This document shows, piece after piece, positions 36,565 to 43,897 of a stretch of 64,000 nt of DNA (position 1 is the stretch's first letter; each line of letters begins with the position of its first letter). A program made the translations under genes and the position numbers. This stretch comes from an uncultured Bacilli bacterium. Lineage in GTDB: Bacteria > Bacillota_I > Bacilli_A > RFN20 > CAG-631. Below the pieces are notes generated by a model. That model was not told the DNA's origin. It searched no databases and saw nothing but the letters and a program-made list of their open reading frames with translations. The stretch lies in the NCBI GenBank assembly GCA_934201705.1, contig CAKPXF010000004.1, forward strand, positions 1-64,000. The letters run 5' to 3'.

Positions 36565-36594
36565 TTGTGCAAAAAAATTATTTTATGCTAAAAT
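36565..36594 (+). promoter_or_regulatory. Promoter of the lipoprotein/protease unit
   Basis: TTGTGC (36565-36570) and TAAAAT (36589-36594) with a TG one base upstream of the -10; spacing 18 bp. Transcription would start just before the alternative-hairpin leader. Confidence 0.55.
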
Positions 36595-36633
36595 ATAGAT
36601 GTAAGTGAAAGAACCCTAGATAAGTTGTAACAA

Positions 36634-36692
36634 TTACCTAAGGCGATAACATAAAGATAATAAAACTCTCTTTAGGTAAAAAAGGGAGTTTT
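36634..36692 (+). promoter_or_regulatory. Attenuator-like leader with mutually exclusive hairpins
   Basis: TTACCTAA (36634-36641) pairs with TTAGGTAA (36672-36679). AAAACTCTCTTT (36662-36673) pairs with AAAGGGAGTTTT over 12 bp with one wobble, followed by T residues, which makes a terminator. The two structures share the bases TT at 36672-36673 and the loop AGGTAA, so they cannot coexist. The ligand or trigger is unknown. Confidence 0.6.
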
Positions 36693-36733
36693 TTGCTTAT
36701 AAAAGCATAGAATGAAATAAGGAGGAAATCATA

Positions 36734-37159
36734 ATGCTAAAAAGTAAATTTACAAAATTGTTTTTAATGTTAGGGATGATTCTCTTGAGCCTCTTTGGAG
36801 TTGCGGGATGTACTGATTATGGATATTATTTTCATTATGATGTTGATGGCGGTAACGGAAAAATTCAAATCTATGATTCAATATCAGAAAATAGCATTTG
36901 GAAATGTCGCGATGAAAACAGCCTTATTTGTAAATTAAATTGTAGCAGTAGTTCGAGAGTTGCCCAATTATCAGGGGGGAAAAAAGGAAGTCGAACATTG
37001 ACGTTTATTGCTATCCCAGATGAAGGGTATGTAGTTAAGGAGTGGATATTTAACGGAGAAATTGTTGACGGAAATAAAACAAATTCATTTGTGGCTAAGG
37101 TAACAAGTGAACAAGGATATAATGGAGTAATCGTTGTTAGATTTGAATTAGAAATATAA
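36734..37159 (+). CDS. Small lipoprotein of the protease unit
   Basis: A 141-residue lipoprotein with lipobox FGVAGC (Cys 26). The mature part has the Cys-rich piece WKCRDENSLICKLNC and the beta repeat FIAIPDEGYVVKEWIFNG. GGAGG lies 9 nt before the ATG. The protease gene follows after 21 bp, so it may be the protease's membrane-held partner or inhibitor; this is inference from pairing, which is kept in both copies. Confidence 0.8.
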   Translation: MLKSKFTKLFLMLGMILLSLFGVAGCTDYGYYFHYDVDGGNGKIQIYDSISENSIWKCRDENSLICKLNCSSSSRVAQLSGGKKGSRTLTFIAIPDEGYVVKEWIFNGEIVDGNKTNSFVAKVTSEQGYNGVIVVRFELEI

Positions 37160-37180
37160 TTATACAGAGAGGAATTCATA

Positions 37181-38611
37181 ATGAACGCAATTAAAAAACT
37201 TTTTATGTCAATAATCACCACTATATCATTAATATTACCAATAACTCTAGATGAACCATATATTGTCGTTAATGCACAAGAGGTCCCTTCGGTGGAAATT
37301 GATCCACAAAATTACATAGGATACGGATGCACTAATGGGGAAGATTTAAAAGAAAACATAAATGGAAATGAAATCAATACAATACCAGAATCATTAACTG
37401 GGTTTGGATGCAGTTCTAGTTGTGGGGCGAGTAGAGAAAATGGTTATTCTTCTACTTATGAGTTTGGTTGTAGGAATTGGCAAATAATGCCGATCATTAG
37501 TCCCTTATATAAATATTGGATAGATGAATCATCGTTGACAAGTTTAACAGATGCTCAAAGAAATACATTTATTACGAATGTGGATAACGCAGCTAAGGAA
37601 TGGAATAGTGTTAGACTTTTAGATTATGATGGACCAATAGTTAATTTACAAAAATGCTCAATCAATGGGATTGATGTTGTCCCTATTAGATATTTTCCAT
37701 CACTAAGTGGTGCAAAAGGAAAATTTAATCCGGTTCCACTTTTCCATGAAATTAAAATTAAATATTACAATGATTATGATACAATTATGCATGAATTTGG
37801 ACATATGATAGGATTACAAGATTTAGATATGAACAATAATCCTTGGACACACATATCACTTATGGGATATGCAGGAGATGATGATTTACATTATCAAGAT
37901 ATACAAGGTCTAGCTGTTGCTAACAATAAGCATAGATTTCATGATTATCGTAGATATTGGTATAAGAATGGGATTTATACATATGTGTGTTTCTATTGTG
38001 ATGCCAGCGATTTTGTATTAACATCGTGGAGTGGTGGTTCACATTTGTTAGAATCTGCAAATTGTACGCATGAATATGAGCTTTTAGCAAAATCTCAAGA
38101 TAAACATTGGTATAAATGTACAAAATGTTATAAAGTAGAAACCAGCACTCACGCATATACACATTCGTACGAACAAGTTAACGCATCAAAGCATAATGAA
38201 TACTGTGTATGTGGAAATTCCATAGTTAATTATCATGATTTTGAATTTTGTAGTTGTACAAAATGCAACTATTTTAAAGGTCATTCATATGATCATTCAT
38301 ATTCATGGGTAAGTTACAGAATGCATAGTGCAGAATGTTGTTGTGGCGAAGTAACTACCCAAGGTCATGCTGTAGCAAGTGGCTCTTATAATTCTGGTCA
38401 AAGATACGCTACATGTTTATTATGTGGTGGACTTGCTGAGATGGGATTTGTTCAAATAACTATTAATTCTTCAGCAGTTACTAAGGTTACAATAAAAGGA
38501 AGCTTTATCTTACCAAATGGTGTTATAGTATTAGAAGATGAAGATTTAGATGCTTATTTAAATGGAACTTTAGTTTTCTACGATAAAGATAAAGTACCAG
38601 TGCTTCAATAA
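37181..38611 (+). CDS. Secreted metzincin-like metalloprotease with Cys/His-rich domain
   Basis: A 476-residue protein. A signal peptide covers about 1-32 (ending VVNAQ). The zinc motif HEFGHMIGLQD places His 204, His 208 and Asp 214 as ligands and Glu 205 as catalyst. The H-E-x2-H-x2-G-x2-D form is that of snapalysin-like metzincins, and SLMGY at 226-230 fits the Met-turn. Residues of about 240-400 hold many C-x2-C and His modules (YKCTKC, CVCG, CSCTKC, CCCG), probably zinc-binding, then a beta tail (FVQITINSSAVTKVTIKGSF). GAGAGGAATTC precedes the ATG. The target is unknown. Confidence 0.8.
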   Translation: MNAIKKLFMSIITTISLILPITLDEPYIVVNAQEVPSVEIDPQNYIGYGCTNGEDLKENINGNEINTIPESLTGFGCSSSCGASRENGYSSTYEFGCRNWQIMPIISPLYKYWIDESSLTSLTDAQRNTFITNVDNAAKEWNSVRLLDYDGPIVNLQKCSINGIDVVPIRYFPSLSGAKGKFNPVPLFHEIKIKYYNDYDTIMHEFGHMIGLQDLDMNNNPWTHISLMGYAGDDDLHYQDIQGLAVANNKHRFHDYRRYWYKNGIYTYVCFYCDASDFVLTSWSGGSHLLESANCTHEYELLAKSQDKHWYKCTKCYKVETSTHAYTHSYEQVNASKHNEYCVCGNSIVNYHDFEFCSCTKCNYFKGHSYDHSYSWVSYRMHSAECCCGEVTTQGHAVASGSYNSGQRYATCLLCGGLAEMGFVQITINSSAVTKVTIKGSFILPNGVIVLEDEDLDAYLNGTLVFYDKDKVPVLQ

Positions 38612-38633
38612 TAAAATTTATAGATAGTTATTC

Positions 38634-38667
38634 AAGGTGCTTCATTTAATAGATGTAGCACCTTTTT
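38634..38667 (+). terminator. Terminator of the protease unit
   Basis: AAGGTGCT and AGCACCTT pair around a 15-base loop, followed by five T. It matches the inverted copy at 33334. Confidence 0.8.
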
Positions 38668-38724
38668 GTAACTTTTTGAGATGAGTAGTAAGCGTAATTG
38701 CCCACTATATTGAATAAAGAATAA

Positions 38725-38874
38725 ATGGAAGGTTTATGTTCCATAGGGGAAACATAAACAAAAAGCGGACGCGCTGAAACGGACAAGTCAAAATTAAATA
38801 GAAAAAGAGTGATAGAATTACCTGAAAAAGTAGCGGCAAAACGCTTCAAAACAGAATTAGCGGAGTTGTTATAG
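38725..38874 (+). pseudogene. Orphan C-terminal protein fragment
   Basis: A frame from ATG 38725 reads MEGLCSIGET, a TAA, then TKSGRAETDKSKLNRKRVIE and LPEKVAAKRFKTELAELL before TAG. The Lys/Arg-rich, Ala/Glu helical tail and the higher G and C content differ from the surroundings. I do not recognise the parent protein. It lies just after the protease terminator, within mobile-element debris. Confidence 0.35.
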
Positions 38875-39085
38875 TAAATTATTAAAACTTAATTATAGAA
38901 TTGCACTTTCAAACGACAAGAAAAGACTTTCAGATGTTTTGAAGTGCCATCAAACAGCGTGGCGTTTGTAAATGTCAATGATATTTTTAATAAAAAATAG
39001 AAACAATAGTTAATAAAAATGGAATTATAATATTAACAATAATGTAAGAGATAGCATTAGCTTGTTAACAAGTCAAATGCTATCT

Positions 39086-39318
39086 CTATTTGCATTTAGT
39101 TAAATATATTCTTAGTCCATCAATATTAATAATTGTGCAGTGATGTAGCAACCTATCTAATATAGCTGCTGCAATAGTAGAATCATTTAAAACATCACCT
39201 CACTTTGAAAATTCAATATTTGTAGTAATAATTGTTGATGTTTTTTCATAACGCATAGCAATTAATTGAAACAATAAATTTGCATCTTCCTTATTAATAT
39301 GGTTTTTCGCGCCAGCCC
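39086..39318 (-). pseudogene. IS21-family helper ATPase (IstB) remnant
   Basis: The minus strand reads NKEDANLLFQLIAMRYEKTS then TIITTNIEFSK, TGA, GDVLNDSTIAAAILDRLLHH, the C-terminal part of IstB. The TGA stands where IstB proteins have Trp (F-x-x-W-G-D/E). The N-terminal Walker A part is missing. It abuts the IS256 fragment. Confidence 0.85.
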
Positions 39319-39333
39319 ACCCCCATAAAAATT

Positions 39334-39645
39334 TATAAGTTTTCATTTAACGATTCCAAAATAATCATTTTAAATTTTTCTATAGAATTTAATTCGTTTA
39401 ATACTTTTGACCAATTTGCTAGATGTCCTCCTTTACACTTTTCTTCTAATTCTTAAATATAATGCTTTGTATACTGAATTTTCACTATTGAAAGATCATT
39501 CTTTAGTTACTTTCCTTAAACTTGAATTAATACTTTCTATAGCATTTGTAGTATACATCACATGCCTTATTGATTGAGTATAGTCAAATAATTGCTCTAT
39601 ATGTCTATAATTTCTTGACCATACCCTTTTGCTTCTATAAATATT
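39334..39645 (-). pseudogene. IS256-family (mutator) transposase remnant
   Basis: The minus strand encodes YTQSIRHVMYTTNAIESINS then SLRKVTKE, an in-frame TGA, then SFNSENSVYKALYLRI. After a frameshift comes KCKGGHLANWSKVLNELNSI to TAA 39334-39336. YTTNAIES is the hallmark of IS256 C-termini and includes the catalytic Glu. The N-terminal two thirds are absent. Confidence 0.85.
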
Positions 39646-39729
39646 AATAATTTAGATATATTTAAATTATATTTTATAGCATTATTGTTTTTTAAAAAAT
39701 TGTTAGGTAATTTGCAAAAAAATTTCAAC

Positions 39730-39757
39730 AAAAAAGAAGATGCTTAGCCATCTTCTT
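39730..39757 (-). terminator. Terminator of the large minus-strand operon
   Basis: On the minus strand AAGAAGATG and CATCTTCTT pair around a short loop, followed by TTTT. It lies 13 bp after the last gene of the operon. Confidence 0.85.
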
Positions 39758-39769
39758 AATCGTAAAAGC

Positions 39770-42331
39770 TTATTTAGTTAAACTAATATTTTTGAATGTA
39801 ATAGTATCGTTTTCAGAATAAAAGCCAGTAGAATAAGCCTTTGATGTATCTAAAGCATTAATAGTAGCGCTTCCTTCTTTAGTAAATGAACCACTAACTA
39901 ATTTAGCAGTAAATGTTTTATTAGTCTTAGTAACAGTTAGTTTTCCACCATCAGCAACTAATCTATTAGAACCATCACACCAAATATCATTCCAACCAAC
40001 ATGCTCACCATTAATTTTACCAGTAATTTGAATACATCTAATTTCATGTCCTCTATCACCAGCTGACCATTCAACATAAACTTCAATGTAGTTATTTTCA
40101 TCAATATAATAAGCCATAAATCCAACCTTTAAAGAATGACCAGCTTCAGCAAGTGTTCCTATATAATCAAATGTTATAGTATAATCACCATTTAATGTAG
40201 TTTTACTAATAGCTTTAGCATTATTTAAAACAATACCAGTATCTCTTAAAATTGCACTTTCAGCACCATCGCCTGAAACATTGTAATCATTTGAAATATC
40301 TTGATAGATATTTACTTTACTAAATGAAATCTTATCGCCTTCAGCATAAAATCTAGTTGAATAAGCTTTTGATGTATCTAAAGCATTAATAGTAGCGCTT
40401 CCTTCTTTAGTAAATGAACCACTAACTAATTTAGCAGTAAATGTTTTATTAGTCTTAGTAACAGTTAGTTTTCCACCATCAGCAACTAATCTATTAGAAC
40501 CATCACACCAAATATCATTCCAACCAACATGCTCACCATTAATTTTACCAGTAATTTGAATACATCTAATTTCATGTCCTCTATCACCAGCTGACCATTC
40601 AACATAAACTTCAATGTAGTTATTTTCATCAATATAATAAGCCATAAATCCAACCTTTAAAGAATGACCAGCTTCAGCAAGTGTTCCTACATAGTTAAAC
40701 TCCATAGTGTAATCGCCAACAATATTTTCTTTAACAACTTGTGATTTTTTACCATTTGTTCCATCAACAACAATAGCATTTTCATCAGCATCTTCTGGTG
40801 TGTAGAATTCAAATGTGTTGTTAGAATCATATACTTTAGCATATTTTAATGAATTATCAGCAAATTTTAGTGTAATATTTCTACCATTAGCACTATAAGT
40901 ACCAGTTAAAGTAGTCTTATCATATTTTAATGTAAATGTGTTGTCTTTAGAATCAAGTGATAATACATATGAAACACCATCAATTTTAGCATTGTAATTA
41001 GTAATAGTTGATACTTCAAAGCTACTTGCATTATAGTTTTTAAATTCAACTAAATCATTAGCTGCATATAAACCAGCTTTAGCAGTTTTAGTATCTGTAC
41101 CATTTATTGTAAAATTACCAGATTTTGAATATCCACCATAGCAATTTGTTAAGCTAACATCATATTTCTTTCCAGTTTTAGTAACTGTTAATGTAGCTCC
41201 ATCAGCGGGATATGAACCATTATTATCTGTCCAAATATCAGCAGATGTAGTTTGACCGTTGATTTTAGCATTCATAAATATAGAACGAATTTCATGTGGC
41301 CTATCCCAACTAGCCCATTTGACACCAATAACAACATAGTTATCATTATCTAAATAATAAGCAACAAGTCCAGCGTCCATTTCAACATCAACATTAGATT
41401 CGTATGTTCCCTTTAAATCGACAGAAACTGTATAATTAGCTTTAAGTTCTTGTTTGTTTATTAAATAATCGTGGCCATCGAAAATGAAATGTTCTTTATT
41501 TTTTCCAATATTTTCCTTATTTAAAGAATAAATAGCATCATTTTCAAAATAATAAGATTTAGGATCACCAACTTGCATCCAATTTTTATTTTCATATACT
41601 CTAGCATCAGTTTTAGTTGTTTTTGTATGTCCACAAATAACACAAGTATATGTAGTTTCATAAATACCATTAACTACTTTTCCTTCAACGCCTAAATCAT
41701 AAACATGCTCATTTTTAGTAACTGTATCATCATGATTACAAGTAGAAGCATGATAGTGATAATTTTCATCACTAGTCCAAGCACTATCAAACGTATGAGT
41801 GTGAGAAAGCTTACTAATTAGTTCAGTCTTTTTATATTGACATACCTTACATGTATAAGTTTTTACACCTTCATTTTCCTCAGTTGGGAATGTTGTAATA
41901 ACGCCAATAGTAAAATCGTGATTTTCTTTAATTATTGTATCATCATGTCCACAAGTTGAAGCATGATAGTGATGATTTTCATCAACAGTCCATTTAGCTT
42001 CAAATTTATGAGTATGAGCTACTTTTTCAATAGTTTCTTCTTTTACATATCCACAATCCTTACATACAAATGTTTTAGCTCCAGCTTCATTTTCTGTAGG
42101 GAATTTAACAATTGTTCCTTCATTATAATTATGTTTTTGTTTAACAACAGCCTCTTCATGATTACATGTTGAATTATACCAGTGATATGTGTCATCCTTT
42201 GATATTGTAGTATCAAAAGTGTGAACATGACTAGGAGTTATAGGAGTATCAATATTGTTATTGTTACATGATGCTAAAGTAAAAACTAACGCTAAAGCCG
42301 AAAAAAATCTAATAGTATTTGACTTTTTCAT
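39770..42331 (-). CDS. Large lipoprotein with Cys/His modules and LamG-like repeats
   Basis: An 853-residue lipoprotein (lipobox TLASC, Cys 22). Residues of about 35-225 hold three modules of about 60 residues with the pattern H-x-H-x-F...H-x-H...C...C-x2-C-x-(Y/H), probably zinc-binding. Three beta-sandwich domains of LamG/DUF1080 type follow (about 245-430, 510-670, 680-853). The last two are identical over more than 100 residues because of a 320-bp DNA repeat. It is probably a glycan-binding surface protein and is the last gene of the operon. Ribosome site GAAAGGAT. Confidence 0.75.
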   Translation of the reverse strand: MKKSNTIRFFSALALVFTLASCNNNNIDTPITPSHVHTFDTTISKDDTYHWYNSTCNHEEAVVKQKHNYNEGTIVKFPTENEAGAKTFVCKDCGYVKEETIEKVAHTHKFEAKWTVDENHHYHASTCGHDDTIIKENHDFTIGVITTFPTEENEGVKTYTCKVCQYKKTELISKLSHTHTFDSAWTSDENYHYHASTCNHDDTVTKNEHVYDLGVEGKVVNGIYETTYTCVICGHTKTTKTDARVYENKNWMQVGDPKSYYFENDAIYSLNKENIGKNKEHFIFDGHDYLINKQELKANYTVSVDLKGTYESNVDVEMDAGLVAYYLDNDNYVVIGVKWASWDRPHEIRSIFMNAKINGQTTSADIWTDNNGSYPADGATLTVTKTGKKYDVSLTNCYGGYSKSGNFTINGTDTKTAKAGLYAANDLVEFKNYNASSFEVSTITNYNAKIDGVSYVLSLDSKDNTFTLKYDKTTLTGTYSANGRNITLKFADNSLKYAKVYDSNNTFEFYTPEDADENAIVVDGTNGKKSQVVKENIVGDYTMEFNYVGTLAEAGHSLKVGFMAYYIDENNYIEVYVEWSAGDRGHEIRCIQITGKINGEHVGWNDIWCDGSNRLVADGGKLTVTKTNKTFTAKLVSGSFTKEGSATINALDTSKAYSTRFYAEGDKISFSKVNIYQDISNDYNVSGDGAESAILRDTGIVLNNAKAISKTTLNGDYTITFDYIGTLAEAGHSLKVGFMAYYIDENNYIEVYVEWSAGDRGHEIRCIQITGKINGEHVGWNDIWCDGSNRLVADGGKLTVTKTNKTFTAKLVSGSFTKEGSATINALDTSKAYSTGFYSENDTITFKNISLTK
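39841..40688 (-). repeat. 320-bp direct repeat inside the lipoprotein gene
   Basis: 39841-40160 and 40369-40688 appear identical, with a period of 528 bp (176 codons). They encode the last two LamG-like domains. Sequence on either side is diverged, as expected after gene conversion. Confidence 0.85.
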
Positions 42332-42350
42332 TTTTATTTTATCCTTTCAA

Positions 42351-43811
42351 TTATTTTTTCTTTTTAAATACAAACATAGTCATTAATAGTAAGCTCATAA
42401 GGCCAACAGTAGAACTACCCTTACAGCCCTTTTTATTTTCATTTGGTTTTTCTTCATTTGAAGAATTATTATTAGTACTACTATTTGTTATTTCACTTGA
42501 AGATGGAGTCTCACTAGGCTCACTTGAAGAGACACTGCTAATTTCATCAGTTGGCTCAATTGATGGCTCTTGGCTTGGTTCAATTGATGGTTCTTGACTT
42601 GGTTCAATTGATGGTTTGTCACTAGGATCAACCCAATTTTTAGCATCTTCAATAGCTTTTGATAGCTCCTCAGTTTTACTAACCTTTTCTTGAAGGTTGC
42701 TAGTTAAAGATTCATATAAATTTAATGCAGCTTCAACATCGCTTACGAAAGTTTTCTTTTTAGCATCTAAAGCTAAAATAACATTATCAACATATGTACC
42801 AACAGCATTTTCTGCATTTACAAGCTTAGTAACTATACTTTCATCTAATTGACTTTGATATGATAATAAGCCATTAAAAGTTTTTCTAGCTTTTATAATA
42901 TCATTAATTTGTGAAACATTACTAACACTACTAGGTAAAGCGTTAATAGCTTCGACAGTTTTCTTTGTAAAATCAGTTTTTTCACAGTTTATATTAAATG
43001 ATGAAATACCAACATTAAACATTTCAGAATATACACCAGTATAGAATTCACCAGAATTTTCATTAATTTGCTTTACATAAAATTCACAGCTTAAATGATC
43101 AACATTATTAACGATTTGATGTAGTTCAAATTTACGGCATTTTAATGTTTCATTAGCAACAGTTATTTCTTCTATACTAGATACTACCTTTAAGCCAATA
43201 GTAGTGGTAAGTAAAATGTTTCTTTGATTTAATAAAGCTGGATGTGTATAAGCAGCTTGATCCCACCACATATCATAATACTCGCCTCTTAACCAAGCAT
43301 CCATATAAGGAATTGAACCATTATACTTTTTAGGCATCCACATGTGTCTTAATTGACCGCCAACTCTTCCATAGAATTGCCCTGACCAATCTCCTGCTGT
43401 TTTTTGTTGCATCCAATAAATTAAATAATTGTCTGCATCTTGATACCAGCATACAATACCATATGTTCTTTCAGCAGATAAATCTGAATCAATATCAGGA
43501 GTAAACGTTGCACTTACAGTGTAAGTATCATCTTGTTCAATAGGTAAATTTCTTATAGCATAGTTATATACTCTTTGTTGTGCTATATCACCATCTCCTG
43601 CCCAACAATAACTAACTTCACCAGTTTCTTCATCGAATTCCCAGATTTTTTGGTTTGTTTCATTTGCAACTAAATAGTAACCATATTGAGTGTTACCATC
43701 CTCATTTACAAAGTCTTCAAAAGCCATAGTTTTAATAGGATTACTTAATAAAGTGCATGGTAAAGAAAGTCCTAAAGCAACAGCAAATAAAGCTTTTAAA
43801 CATTTTTTCAT
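42351..43811 (-). CDS. Surface protein with K-K-G-C C-terminal tail
   Basis: A 486-residue protein with a signal peptide (about 1-30). Residues 35-290 form a Trp-rich beta domain (LamG-like: GIVCWYQDADNYLIYWMQQK), followed by a helical FIVAR-like segment (about 290-405). A P-S-(I/Q)-E repeat linker (405-455) leads to NKKGCKGSS (Cys near 463), a hydrophobic stretch and final KKKK. The tail matches those at 9881 and 43898. GGAGG precedes the ATG. It is probably wall- or membrane-anchored and binds a polysaccharide. Confidence 0.75.
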   Translation of the reverse strand: MKKCLKALFAVALGLSLPCTLLSNPIKTMAFEDFVNEDGNTQYGYYLVANETNQKIWEFDEETGEVSYCWAGDGDIAQQRVYNYAIRNLPIEQDDTYTVSATFTPDIDSDLSAERTYGIVCWYQDADNYLIYWMQQKTAGDWSGQFYGRVGGQLRHMWMPKKYNGSIPYMDAWLRGEYYDMWWDQAAYTHPALLNQRNILLTTTIGLKVVSSIEEITVANETLKCRKFELHQIVNNVDHLSCEFYVKQINENSGEFYTGVYSEMFNVGISSFNINCEKTDFTKKTVEAINALPSSVSNVSQINDIIKARKTFNGLLSYQSQLDESIVTKLVNAENAVGTYVDNVILALDAKKKTFVSDVEAALNLYESLTSNLQEKVSKTEELSKAIEDAKNWVDPSDKPSIEPSQEPSIEPSQEPSIEPTDEISSVSSSEPSETPSSSEITNSSTNNNSSNEEKPNENKKGCKGSSTVGLMSLLLMTMFVFKKKK

Positions 43812-43850
43812 AGTTAAACTTTCCTCCTTTTAAAAAATGTATATATTTTA

Positions 43851-43883
43851 TAGAAGTGATATTAAATAGAAATACCACTTCTA
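43851..43883 (-). other. Intra-operon hairpin
   Basis: TAGAAGTG and CACTTCTA pair in the 86-bp gap between two surface-protein genes, the longest gap of the operon. No T run follows on the minus strand, so it may adjust message stability or processing rather than terminate. Confidence 0.5.
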
Positions 43884-43897
43884 TTTAAATATTGAAA

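Noticed and set aside
37920..38162. Minus-strand 80-residue frame
   Set aside because: It is opposite the Cys/His-rich part of the protease gene, with no start signal.
39086..39645. TGA read as tryptophan (alternative code)
   Set aside because: Intact genes use TGG for Trp throughout and several end in TGA with overlapping starts (for example 5303 and 11040). The TGA codons in transposase remnants are nonsense mutations.
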